Assembly (NCBI RefSeq): GCF_014779595.1
Contig: NZ_JACXZT010000001.1
Coordinates: forward strand, 310,001 to 374,000
Length of the DNA: 64,000 bases
Origin: Halomonas sp. ML-15
GTDB lineage: Bacteria; Pseudomonadota; Gammaproteobacteria; Pseudomonadales; Halomonadaceae
Direction of reading: 5' to 3'
Shown here one piece after another: positions 17,279-25,876 of this stretch; within the stretch, counting starts at the first letter, position 1; each line of letters opens with the position of its first letter. The notes below the pieces were generated by a model that worked only from the letters and a program-made list of their open reading frames with translations, was not told where the DNA came from and ran no database searches. The translations under genes and the position numbers were made by a program.

Positions 17279-17443
17279 TCACCTCCGCATGGCAGGCCCC
17301 CAAGACGCAGCACAGGTAGATTGCACCGATTCTGCTCCCGAGCTCGCAAGCGGCTTGTATTGGCTAAGTCGGCCTGCAGCGAAAGCTGCTTTCATGCCAG
17401 GAATAGCTTCAATCATTGGTTTTTCGGAATTATTATTACGCAT
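17279..17443 (-). CDS. Candidate RiPP precursor peptide, 54 residues
   Basis: A short frame reading ATG to TGA, with GAGGGA seven bases before the start. The N-terminal half (EKPMIEAIPGMKAAFAAGRL) looks like a helical leader. The C-terminal end STCAASWGPAMRR holds the only Cys and Trp and a terminal Arg-Arg, with a Tyr-Lys-Pro further up. It directly precedes a radical SAM/SPASM gene, with a hairpin between, which is the usual RiPP arrangement. I recognise no known precursor family. Coding status is inferred from position, ribosome site and composition only. Confidence 0.6.
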   Translation of the reverse strand: MRNNNSEKPMIEAIPGMKAAFAAGRLSQYKPLASSGAESVQSTCAASWGPAMRR

Positions 17444-17613
17444 CGCTCTTTCCCTCAAAGGAGTGGTTACTGTTATTCAAATCTTAAAGCGAGGCAGTTA
17501 TTTATCCTCACATATAACCCTAGCGAAATGTATCGTCGTGTCAAACTGCTTTCCACTGAAATTCACCCCTTGGGATTTTCAGAAAAACCCTTTTAAAGCA
17601 TAGACTTACCTAG

Positions 17614-17622
17614 ATTATAGCA
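17614..17622 (-). promoter_or_regulatory. Extended -10 promoter candidate for the RiPP-like operon
   Basis: The minus strand reads TGCTATAAT, a consensus -10 with the TGn extension, in an AT-rich stretch about 170 bases before the candidate precursor. No good -35 is visible, which is acceptable for extended -10 promoters. The rest of the roughly 470-base gap between the peptide and the next gene to the right holds the leader, AT-rich DNA and a REP remnant, with no other clear gene. Confidence 0.5.
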
Positions 17623-17809
17623 AGTTAACCAAACTTTTTATATTCTAGAATAGCGCTTATCCCTCCATTTTAATGGCTTTATATAATCGAACCAAAAGGT
17701 GTTTATCCTGATCCGTAAAAGTGGTTTTTTTACAGAACAGGTACTAGTGCACTATGCGAGCAAAGTTCCGCAGATACCCACGGCCTTATACTAAAGGTCC
17801 CTGGAGAGC

Positions 17810-17899
17810 CCCAGCCAACCCCATCGTTACTGAAGTCACTTCTACATTAGCCTTGGCGCCGCCCCCCCATGTGGGAGCGAATACATTCGCGATACAGCG
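17810..17899. repeat. Partly decayed REP-type unit at the right border of the AT-rich island
   Basis: AACCCCATCGTTACTGAAGTC precedes TTGGCGCCGCC and GTGGGAGCGAATACATTCGCGATA, the two halves of the genome's REP unit with several changes. Together with the copy at 11083-11132 it brackets the AT-rich operon. Confidence 0.75.
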
Positions 17900-17916
17900 A
17901 TACTCGACGCTATAGC

Positions 17917-19083
17917 CTAAGAAGGGCATTCACCGTTGGCGACCAGGTGTTCCCTGCCAAGCTCTGCGACTCGCGTGACCCCTAGCAGAGCCATATCGCG
18001 AGACACTTCCTGCTTGAGTAGCTCGAGGGCATGGGCTACGCCAGCCTCCCCGGCATACGCTGCCGCGTAGTTGATTGGGCGACCGATGAACACGAACGAC
18101 GCCCCGAGCGCCAGCGCCTTGAGCACGTCTGTGCCCCGCCGAAACCCGCTGTCGACCATCACCGGCATATCGCTCACGGCCTCGACCACCGCCGGCAACG
18201 CGAGCAGCGTCGCGACGGTACTATCGAGCTGTCGACCGCCGTGATTCGACACGATGATGCCGTCAACCCCTATTGCCTGAGCCTTGCGGGCATCCTCGGG
18301 GTGCAAGATCCCCTTGACGATCAAAAAGCCGGGCCATAGCTCGCGTACCCGCTCGAGTACTTTCCAGTCGAGATGACTCCGTCCCGAGAAGTCCCGGTTC
18401 ACATCCTTGGCGATCACCGGTATGCCACGAGACGCGTAGTTGTTCTCGAAATGTGGCACCCCGTGATTTAGCAGAGTGCGTAGGAAGGTGCCAAACAGCC
18501 AGCGAGGACGTACCAGACCATCCCACGCCAATCGCAGACTTGGCCGGAGCGGAGAGGAAAAACCACACCGCCGGTTGTTGTCGCTGTTGGGTGGTACCGG
18601 ATAGTCAATCGTGATGACCAGATGCTTGAAGCCACTGCGCCTGACCCGCGCAATCAACGCCTCTATCGCCGGAAGGTCCCCCGGCAGATACGCTTGGAAC
18701 CAATCCGTTCCGCCAGTTTCCGCCACCTCCTCCATGGGAATCAGCGAGGTGCCGCTCAGAATCATGGGCACCTTGGCTGTGGCGGCGGCGCGAGCCTGTA
18801 CGATATCGCCACGATAGGCCGAAAGAGCACTGAGGCCCATCGGGGCAATACCAAAAGGGGCGGCATAGCGGCGCCCAAAGAGCTGCGTGCTGACCGAAAC
18901 ATTCGACACGTCGACCAATCCGCGCGGCAAGAAGCTGAAGTCGCCAAAGGCCTGGCGGTTAGCGGTAAAGCTCCCCCCTTCTTCTGCCGCATTCGCCACA
19001 TAGCCGAACAACGGGCGCGGCAGAAACCGCTGCGCCGCGCGCTCGAAATCCTGAAGGTTATATATGTTGGCTAGACGCTTCAC
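17917..19083 (-). CDS. FMN-dependent alpha-hydroxy-acid dehydrogenase/oxidase
   Basis: 388 residues with the FMN TIM-barrel family signature GVDGIIVSNHGGRQLDST, which holds the catalytic His and substrate Arg, plus FGIAPMGLSALS and PVMVDSGFRRGTDVLKALALGA. It oxidises an L-2-hydroxy acid to the 2-keto acid, as in lactate or mandelate dehydrogenase. The ATG overlaps the stop of the upstream dehydrogenase gene by 4 bases. It is the last gene of the sugar-acid operon. Confidence 0.9.
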   Translation of the reverse strand: MKRLANIYNLQDFERAAQRFLPRPLFGYVANAAEEGGSFTANRQAFGDFSFLPRGLVDVSNVSVSTQLFGRRYAAPFGIAPMGLSALSAYRGDIVQARAAATAKVPMILSGTSLIPMEEVAETGGTDWFQAYLPGDLPAIEALIARVRRSGFKHLVITIDYPVPPNSDNNRRCGFSSPLRPSLRLAWDGLVRPRWLFGTFLRTLLNHGVPHFENNYASRGIPVIAKDVNRDFSGRSHLDWKVLERVRELWPGFLIVKGILHPEDARKAQAIGVDGIIVSNHGGRQLDSTVATLLALPAVVEAVSDMPVMVDSGFRRGTDVLKALALGASFVFIGRPINYAAAYAGEAGVAHALELLKQEVSRDMALLGVTRVAELGREHLVANGECPS

Positions 19084-20078
19084 ATCTTTTCCTGTGCAGG
19101 GATAAAAGAAGCCGCACCGGGATTGACGGCACAGGGAGGGAGCTCTCCTTGCAGCGCCATCGCCAGATTATCGACGGCGAGCTGAGCCATCGCCGCACGG
19201 GTTTCATGGGTCGCCGAGCCGATATGCGGCAGCACCACCACCTGCGGCAGCGCTAGAAGCGGCGAGGTACTCGGCAACGGCTCCTGCTCGAAGACATCCA
19301 ACCCCGCTCCGGCAATCTCGCCCTCTTGAAGCGCCACAATCATGGCCGCCTCATCGACCACCGGGCCCCTGGCAATATTGACGAAGATCGCCGAGCGCTT
19401 CATCTGGCGAAAGGCGTCGCTACCGATCAGGTGGCGGGTCGAATCAGTGAGCGGCACGGTGACACACACCACATCGGCGCTCGCCAGCAACTCCTCGAAT
19501 GAGCAGTGGCGGGCCCCCAGCTCGGCATCGAGAGCCGGCTTTGGCGAGGCATTGCTGTACAAGATGGGCATCCCGAACCCCAGGGCCCCTCGCCTCGCCA
19601 CGGCAGCACCGATACGCCCCATGCCCACCATGCCAAGCGTTTTGCCATGGACATCGCGCCCGAACTGCGGCTCGTCAACATGGGTCTGCCACTGCCCCTC
19701 GCGGACGAACCGATCCAACTCCGGCACACGACGCGCTGTGGCCATGATCAGCGCAAAGCCGGTATCGGCGGTCGTCTCAGTCAAGACGTCAGGCGTGTTG
19801 CATAGCAAGATGCCGCGGCGACTCATCTCATCGACGGGAAAGTTGTCATAGCCCACCGAGATCGTGGCCACTACCTCAAGGTTCGGCGCCCCATCCAGCA
19901 GCCCCGGCGTCACCGAGAGCTTGCCGCCGATCAGGCCATGCGCCTGGGCCAAGGCATCGTAATACTTCTCTACGTTGTCTTCCCCGAGAGATGGGAAATA
20001 ATCGACGTGAAACAGCCTCTCAAGCTGCTTCAGATGCTCGGCATGAAGCCGACGCACTGCCACGACTCGCTTTCTCAT
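19080..20078 (-). CDS. D-2-hydroxyacid dehydrogenase (glyoxylate/hydroxypyruvate reductase type)
   Basis: 332 residues from the ATG with GAGGAGGGG before it; the longer frame overlaps the upstream gene and lacks a site. The NAD(P) motif GMVGMGRIGAAVARRG is present, with catalytic Arg in VNIARGPVVDE, Glu in FEQEPLPS and His in VLPHIGSATHETR. It interconverts 2-keto and D-2-hydroxy acids. Paired with the FMN enzyme, it could invert the configuration of a hydroxy acid (inference). Confidence 0.9.
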   Translation of the reverse strand: MRKRVVAVRRLHAEHLKQLERLFHVDYFPSLGEDNVEKYYDALAQAHGLIGGKLSVTPGLLDGAPNLEVVATISVGYDNFPVDEMSRRGILLCNTPDVLTETTADTGFALIMATARRVPELDRFVREGQWQTHVDEPQFGRDVHGKTLGMVGMGRIGAAVARRGALGFGMPILYSNASPKPALDAELGARHCSFEELLASADVVCVTVPLTDSTRHLIGSDAFRQMKRSAIFVNIARGPVVDEAAMIVALQEGEIAGAGLDVFEQEPLPSTSPLLALPQVVVLPHIGSATHETRAAMAQLAVDNLAMALQGELPPCAVNPGAASFIPAQEKM

Positions 20079-20107
20079 GGTCCCCTCCTCAGGGCGTAGT
20101 GCGCCGC

Positions 20108-21664
20108 TCAGCTCATGATGCCGATATGCCACGGCACGAATTCATTGTCTCCAAGCCCCAGCAGCTCGCTCTTCGAGCGTTGGCCAGACGCAGTAGCCAG
20201 CATCAGCTCGAAAATACGCTGCCCCATGGCCTCCATATCGCAGGTGCCGTCGATGATCTCGCCGCAGTTGATGTCCATATCGTCCGTCAAGCGCTCATAC
20301 ATTGGCGTGTTGGTCGCCAGCTTGAGGGTCGGGGAAGGCTTGGCCCCGAACATCGACCCACGCCCGGTAGTAAAGGCAACCAGATTTGCCCCACCGGCAA
20401 TCTGGCCGGTAATCGAGACCGGGTCATAGCCCGGGGTATCCATGAAGACCAGCCCCTTGGCGGTGACTGGCTCGGCATAGCGATATACCGCCATCAACGG
20501 ACCAGTCCCCCCCTTCATGGAGGAGCCCAGCGATTTCTCGAAGATATTGGCCAGGCCCCCCACCTGGTTGCCAGGACTGACCTTGCCATTGATCTGGACA
20601 TCGCGACCAACGGAGTACTCATCCTTCCACCAGCGCACGCGCTCGACGAGCTTTTCCCCCACCTCGCGACTCGCCGCGCGTCGCGTGAGGGTATGCTCAA
20701 CGCCGTAGATCTCCGGCGTCTCGGAAAGAATCGCCGTGCCACCGTGGCGTGCCAGAATGTCCACCGCCCGGCCAAGCGCCGGATTGGCCGTGATCGACGA
20801 GAAGCCGTCCGAGCCACCGCACTGCAGCGCAACGGTCAAATGGGCGGCAGACACAGGCTGCCGCTCGACGCGATTGGCATCAGGCAACAGCGCCTGGACG
20901 GCCTCCACGCACGCGCTGATGGTCTTGGCCGTGCCGCCCATGGCCTGCATGGTAAAGCTCTGGAGGCGCCCCCCTGCATCCAGCCCTTCCTCTTCGAGCA
21001 GGCCATTGATCTGATTACGCTCACAGCCCAGTCCGACGATCAGCACGGCGGCAAAGTTCGCGTGCCTGGCATAGCCGGCAATAGTCCGACGCAGCAGCGC
21101 CATCGGCTCGCCGGTCATCTCCATCCCACACCCCAGCGAGTGCGGAAAGGCAACCACGCCATCGACATTGGGGAAGTCCGCCAACCGCTCCTCCGTGAAC
21201 CAGTCGGCCACCTTGCGCGCGACGGTGGCAGAGCAGTTAACGGTCGATAAGATGGCAATATAGTTGCGCGTGGCAACCTGGCCATTGTCACGCACGATAC
21301 CCTGGAAGGTAGCGACCTCATTAGCGGCCACTGGCGTAACGGGGACATAGCCCTCTGCGTGGCGATAGTCACGATCGAACTCTTCGAACGCCACATTGTG
21401 GCTATGCACCATGTCGCCCGCAGAAATGTCACGAGACGCGAAGCCGATCGGCACGCTGTACTTCAGGATCGGCTCCCCCTGAGGAATCATACGGGTTGCC
21501 ATTTTATATCCCGCAGGAATGGTCGCCCGACTGGTGACGGCTTCCTCCGGAAGCTCCATCCCCAGAGCAACCTCCCGACGAGCGACCACCACATTGTCGT
21601 CGGAATGGAGGCGAACGGTGGGCCCGGCAACACGCTTGCCGGTAGTCTCAACTTGCGCTGTCAT
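20108..21664 (-). CDS. UxaA-family altronate/galactarate-type dehydratase
   Basis: 518 residues with an N-terminal SAF-like domain (VRLHSDDNVVVARREVALG) fused to the C-terminal dehydratase domain: ATRNYIAILSTVNCSATVA, FPHSLGCGMEMTG, GLGCERNQI, ALQCGGSDGFSSITANPALG, TTGRGSMFGAKPSPTLKLATN. The conserved cysteines suit an iron-dependent dehydratase. Length matches full-length UxaA/GarD enzymes acting on aldonic or aldaric acids. It is separated by 75 bases from the lyase gene upstream. Confidence 0.88.
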   Translation of the reverse strand: MTAQVETTGKRVAGPTVRLHSDDNVVVARREVALGMELPEEAVTSRATIPAGYKMATRMIPQGEPILKYSVPIGFASRDISAGDMVHSHNVAFEEFDRDYRHAEGYVPVTPVAANEVATFQGIVRDNGQVATRNYIAILSTVNCSATVARKVADWFTEERLADFPNVDGVVAFPHSLGCGMEMTGEPMALLRRTIAGYARHANFAAVLIVGLGCERNQINGLLEEEGLDAGGRLQSFTMQAMGGTAKTISACVEAVQALLPDANRVERQPVSAAHLTVALQCGGSDGFSSITANPALGRAVDILARHGGTAILSETPEIYGVEHTLTRRAASREVGEKLVERVRWWKDEYSVGRDVQINGKVSPGNQVGGLANIFEKSLGSSMKGGTGPLMAVYRYAEPVTAKGLVFMDTPGYDPVSITGQIAGGANLVAFTTGRGSMFGAKPSPTLKLATNTPMYERLTDDMDINCGEIIDGTCDMEAMGQRIFELMLATASGQRSKSELLGLGDNEFVPWHIGIMS

Positions 21665-21739
21665 GTGTGGTGTCTCTTAGGCTGGCGCTCCCCGAACAGG
21701 GCCTCGGGGCGGGCAAGGTTGTTAGCGTCTGGTATCCGT

Positions 21740-22660
21740 TCAGGCCCGATGACCCGGCATCTCGAACCCCAGCTGATCCAGGGCACTGGACAGTGCCTTT
21801 TGCTGCTGCGCATCCATCTCGACCAGTGGCGGCCGCAACCGATGCCATGCAGCATCGCCGCCATACAGTGCGGTGGCGGACTTGAGCGCGGGAATCATGG
21901 GGAACTGCTCGAATACCCGCCGCAGTTCGGAAAGCCCCGCCTGCTGCTGCTCGGCGCCGGCGTCCTGCCAGCGCGCCGCCAGAGACGCGATGGGGCCCGG
22001 GTTGACGTTGGCAGTAGCACTGATGCAGCCCGCCCCTCCAGCCATGAGATTCCTGAGAAGGAAATGCTCACTGCCAGAGTAGACATCGATATCGCCACCC
22101 AAGGCCTCGATCAATGCCTGGGTATTGGCCCAGTCGCCGGCACTATCCTTGATGCCGGCAATGGTCTGGGGATACGCCTTCAGCAATCGCTCGATCAGCG
22201 ACAGGCCAAGGGGCACCTGAGAGACTGGCGGGATGTGGTAAAGGTACACCCTAAGCCGCTCGTCTCCCACGCGCTGAATCACCTCGGAGAAGTAACGAAA
22301 CAACCCCTCGTCGGAGACGCCCTTGTAATAAAAAGGCGGCAGCATCAGCACACCGGCACAGCCATGATTGACGGCATCCCGCGTCAACTCGACGGTATCG
22401 CCAACGGCACAGTGGCCAGTGCCCGGCATCATCCGCTCTGCCGGTATGCCTTCCTCAACGAGGGACTCGAGCAAGGCGCGCTTTTCCGGCACGCTCAACG
22501 AGGTAGCTTCGGAATTGGTGCCGAACATGGCCAGGCCAACGTGATTCTCGACCAGCCACCTGCAGTGATTGGCAAAGCGGTCGGCATCTGGCTTGAGGTC
22601 AGGGCCGAACGGCGTGATCACCGGCGACCAGACCTGGCCAGAGCGATGCACTTGATTCAT
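21740..22660 (-). CDS. DapA/NanA-family class I lyase or dehydratase
   Basis: 306 residues from the ATG with AGGAG upstream; the longer frame is a shadow. The Schiff-base Lys is in TIAGIKDSAGDW and the partner Tyr in VYLYHIPPV; the family's FGTNSEATSL loop is present. Members include dihydrodipicolinate synthase, 2-keto-3-deoxy sugar-acid aldolases and 5-keto-4-deoxyglucarate or keto-deoxyarabonate dehydratases. Context favours a 2-keto-3-deoxy sugar acid as substrate. Confidence 0.88.
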   Translation of the reverse strand: MNQVHRSGQVWSPVITPFGPDLKPDADRFANHCRWLVENHVGLAMFGTNSEATSLSVPEKRALLESLVEEGIPAERMMPGTGHCAVGDTVELTRDAVNHGCAGVLMLPPFYYKGVSDEGLFRYFSEVIQRVGDERLRVYLYHIPPVSQVPLGLSLIERLLKAYPQTIAGIKDSAGDWANTQALIEALGGDIDVYSGSEHFLLRNLMAGGAGCISATANVNPGPIASLAARWQDAGAEQQQAGLSELRRVFEQFPMIPALKSATALYGGDAAWHRLRPPLVEMDAQQQKALSSALDQLGFEMPGHRA

Positions 22661-22682
22661 GAGGTTCTCCTGGTGAAGTGAA

Positions 22683-23804
22683 TCAGTGCCATTCATCAAC
22701 AGCAAACTGAGCCAGCGCATCTGCATCGAAGTCGAAGCCCAGACCCGGCGACGTCGGCAGAATGAGCCGGCCCTTTTCACAACGGAGCTGGGTATCGATC
22801 AGGCGACGGAAGTTGAGGACCTGGTCATCAGCAAAGTACTCCACGAAAGGCGCATTAGGCGTTGCCGCCACCAGATGGACATGCAGGTCGTGGAACCAGT
22901 GGGGAAACACTTCAACGCCATAGCTCGCCGCAGTCGCCGCAATACGGCGGAACTCGGTAATCCCCCCGCACACCGCCGCGTCGGTCTGCAGGATCATGGC
23001 TCCCTCCTTGTCCAGCAGCTCCTTGAAACGCCAGCGCCCCGCCTCGATCTCCCCGGTGGCAACCGGCACCGGCGTGCGCTCGGCTAGGCGACGATGATTA
23101 TCGATATCGTCGGGGCTGAATGGCTCCTCAATCCAGTAGGGATCATAAGGTTCGGCCATGCGCATAAAGGCTAGCGCTGAGGGCAAATCACGCCAGGCGT
23201 TGTTGGCATCCATCATCACCAGCACTTCCGGCCCCACGGCCTCTCTGACAGCAGCAAGTCGGGCCTCCTCCTCCGCAAGGCTGTCACGTCCGACTTTCAG
23301 TTTCACCGCCTTGAAGCCATTGGCGACATGAGCGCGCATCTCTTCAGCCAGATGGGCTGGCGTCTTGCCTTCCAGGTAATAGCCGCCACTGGCATAAGCC
23401 GCCACACTCTCGCTCTTGTCGCCACCCAGCATCTTGTAGAGAGGCAGGTTGGCAGCGCGTGCATTACGGTCCCAAAGCGCAGTGTCAATGATACTGATAG
23501 CCCGCATGACAGAGCCGGACCGACCATGAAGCAACGCCTCCTGATACATCTCACGCCATAGACCCTCGACACGGTGGGTATCCTGGCCTATAAGCACCGG
23601 CTTGAGCAGATCACGCACCGCCAGTGAGACTAGCCGCCCAGCATTACTGCCGCCATAGCAGAAACCGATGCCTTTATGCCCATCATCGCCTACCACTTCA
23701 ACCAAGGCATAGTCACGCTTGAGAACTTTTCGATTGGAAAAGCTGGTGGGATTATCCAGGGGCACACTGACCGTCCGTGCTCTTACCTCAACAATGGTCG
23801 CCAT
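22683..23804 (-). CDS. Enolase-superfamily sugar-acid dehydratase (mandelate racemase subgroup)
   Basis: 373 residues from the ATG preceded by AAAAAGGATAG; the longer frame uses TTG. Catalytic features: KLKVG (general base Lys), metal ligands in MDANNAW, EEPFSPDD and ATGEIEAG, then LQTDAAVCGG with PHWFHDLHVHL for the His. This pattern fits acid-sugar dehydratases and racemases. It comes right after the transporter genes and probably performs the first step on the imported acid (inference). Confidence 0.88.
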   Translation of the reverse strand: MATIVEVRARTVSVPLDNPTSFSNRKVLKRDYALVEVVGDDGHKGIGFCYGGSNAGRLVSLAVRDLLKPVLIGQDTHRVEGLWREMYQEALLHGRSGSVMRAISIIDTALWDRNARAANLPLYKMLGGDKSESVAAYASGGYYLEGKTPAHLAEEMRAHVANGFKAVKLKVGRDSLAEEEARLAAVREAVGPEVLVMMDANNAWRDLPSALAFMRMAEPYDPYWIEEPFSPDDIDNHRRLAERTPVPVATGEIEAGRWRFKELLDKEGAMILQTDAAVCGGITEFRRIAATAASYGVEVFPHWFHDLHVHLVAATPNAPFVEYFADDQVLNFRRLIDTQLRCEKGRLILPTSPGLGFDFDADALAQFAVDEWH

Positions 23805-23837
23805 AATATTTCTATCCTTTTTCGACAATGATATTGG

Positions 23838-25340
23838 TCAAGCTGTTTTCTTGAACTTGGATATGATCGAACCCAATAGCGGGGTGGACTGAATAATCGA
23901 AAATGCTGCAAGTAACAACAGACAGAGCGCGATCGGGCTCTTGACGAATACCATGAAGGTACCACCGCCAATCAGCATCGATTGCTGGAAGCTAGTCTCC
24001 ATGACGGGTCCAAGAATCAGCCCCACCACCATCGGTGCAGGCGACATGCCCGCCTTGATCATCCAGTACCCAAACAGGCCAAAGCCGAACATAAGACCAA
24101 CATCAAAGAAGCTATTATTGATCGCGAACGAGCCCACTACGCACAGCACGATGATGGCGCAGGCCACAAAGCCATCGGGCACCTTGGTCACGCTGACGCA
24201 CAGCCGTGTGAACATCAGGCCAACTGCCAGCAGCGCGAAATTGGCGATGATCACGGCCCAGATCAATGTGTAAGTCACCTCCCCATGCTCGGTCAGCAGG
24301 TTAGGTCCCGGAAGGATCCCATGCACCATCAAGGCGCCAAGAAGAATGGCGGTGGATGAACTACCGGGAATCCCCAAGGCAATAGTGGGAATTAACGAGC
24401 CGCCCACCACCGAATTGTTGGCCGCTTCGGGGGCTGCCAGGCCGGCCACGTCCCCTTTTCCGAAGCGGCTCTTATCCTTGGCAAATCGCTTGGCCTCATT
24501 GTAAGCAAACCAGCTCGCCGTATCTCCCCCGGTACCGGGGATAAGGCCTGTGATAATGCCGATCACTCCTGACCTGAAGATATTCGGCATAAGCATCTTG
24601 ATATCTTTGATCTTTGGAAGCAGCCGATCGGTAATCTTGTTGGCCACTCGCTTGACGTCCAGGCCGCTTTTCTCTATCAACAGTAGTGCTTGGGGAATAG
24701 AGAAGAGGCCGATCAGCGCCACCGTAAAGCTGACGCCGGAGAAAAGATTCATATGCCCGAAGGTCATCCGCGGCGTGCCGGTAATCAGGTCCATGCCGAC
24801 AGTACTTACCAGCAACCCCAAGCCGCCAGATAGTAGGCCTGACACCACCGAGCCCTGGGAAAGAGAGCCAATGATCGTAATGCCCAGCACGGCAACAGCG
24901 AAGAGCTCAATGGGGCCAAACTTCAACACCAGGATCCCAAGCAGTGGCGCAGCCACGAGTAGCGCCACGCCGCTCATCAGGCCGCCACAAAATGACGCAA
25001 ACAGTGAAATCCCCAACGCCTTGCCGGCCTTGCCCTGCTGGGAGAGCGGGTAGCCATCAAGCACCGTCGCGGCAGCGGCCGGCGTCCCCGGGGTATTCAG
25101 CAGGATGGCAGCGATCGACCCACCATAGGACGCACCGACGTACAGCGAGGCCAGCATACTCAGCCCAGCGCCGGGATCCATGCTGAAGGTGATTGGCAGC
25201 AACAGTGCCAACGCCATGGTGGCCGAGAGCCCTGGCATGGCACCCACGAACATGCCTAGCAACGTGCCGCCTACGATAAGCAGCAAGTTCCACCATGTCA
25301 GAACGTTCAAAATCCCAGCGAGCAACATGCTCGAATCCAT
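23838..25340 (-). CDS. tctA: Tripartite tricarboxylate-type transporter large permease
   Basis: 500 residues with about 11-12 membrane helices and TctA motifs: PGLSATMALALLLPITF, YGGSIAAILLNTPGTPAAAATVLDGYP, and GLIPGTGGDTASWFAYNEAKRF with ALGIPGSSSTAILLGALMVHG in the second half. It forms the membrane path of a sodium-driven organic-acid importer together with the next two upstream genes. Confidence 0.94.
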   Translation of the reverse strand: MDSSMLLAGILNVLTWWNLLLIVGGTLLGMFVGAMPGLSATMALALLLPITFSMDPGAGLSMLASLYVGASYGGSIAAILLNTPGTPAAAATVLDGYPLSQQGKAGKALGISLFASFCGGLMSGVALLVAAPLLGILVLKFGPIELFAVAVLGITIIGSLSQGSVVSGLLSGGLGLLVSTVGMDLITGTPRMTFGHMNLFSGVSFTVALIGLFSIPQALLLIEKSGLDVKRVANKITDRLLPKIKDIKMLMPNIFRSGVIGIITGLIPGTGGDTASWFAYNEAKRFAKDKSRFGKGDVAGLAAPEAANNSVVGGSLIPTIALGIPGSSSTAILLGALMVHGILPGPNLLTEHGEVTYTLIWAVIIANFALLAVGLMFTRLCVSVTKVPDGFVACAIIVLCVVGSFAINNSFFDVGLMFGFGLFGYWMIKAGMSPAPMVVGLILGPVMETSFQQSMLIGGGTFMVFVKSPIALCLLLLAAFSIIQSTPLLGSIISKFKKTA

Positions 25341-25366
25341 GATTCACTCCATTTTCTGTATTGCCG

Positions 25367-25846
25367 CTAGAAGGAAGGCAGCGCTGGCATGTTTAAGCCA
25401 AGGAAATGGAAAAATACCAAGCCAATAACAAGCAACAACGACATAGCGCCGATACTTGCATACTTGATACTTATCCCCCTTACCACAAACAATGAGGCTG
25501 CAAGGAACATTGCTGTAGCGATAAAGTAACCTACCACGCTGATTCCATAGACATACAAGAGCGCAAAAGCATAGACCGTAAAAGCCTTGACCACGCCTTC
25601 TTTGTTAAATCTCATCTTGCTGTCTACAGCGAATCCATCAGAGGTGCTACCAGAGGTGGAAAGTCGAACTCTAAGCTTAGCAGCGAACACCTCCTGCACA
25701 ATCAGTGCCAGTGACAACAAACCCACTGTTGTGGAAAATATAAGTGGAATCTGAGCCGCCCTCGTTGGATAGCTTATATTATTGACAAAGAAAACAATCG
25801 CCAAAAACACACCGAAGGCACCCAGCGACAGGCGACTCACATTCAT
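25367..25846 (-). CDS. tctB: Tripartite tricarboxylate-type transporter small permease
   Basis: 159 residues with four hydrophobic segments (about 8-26, 36-56, 86-108 and 114-155), as expected for TctB. GGAGG precedes the ATG. It is encoded between the binding protein and the large permease, 30 and 26 bases from its neighbours. Confidence 0.87.
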   Translation of the reverse strand: MNVSRLSLGAFGVFLAIVFFVNNISYPTRAAQIPLIFSTTVGLLSLALIVQEVFAAKLRVRLSTSGSTSDGFAVDSKMRFNKEGVVKAFTVYAFALLYVYGISVVGYFIATAMFLAASLFVVRGISIKYASIGAMSLLLVIGLVFFHFLGLNMPALPSF

Positions 25847-25876
25847 ATTCTAACCTCCAATATTTTAATTTAAATA

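Noticed and set aside
17289-17603. Plus-strand open frames over the candidate RiPP leader region
   Set aside because: No ribosome site and no features; the minus-strand 54-codon frame has the better start and context.
17755-17911. Short Arg-rich plus-strand frame near the right border of the AT-rich island
   Set aside because: It runs into a REP unit and lacks a ribosome site, so it is unlikely to be a second precursor.
19991-22681. Two long plus-strand frames (419 and 440 codons) opposite the UxaA-type and DapA-type genes
   Set aside because: Both lack ribosome sites and overlap well-supported enzymes; composition is that of antisense frames.
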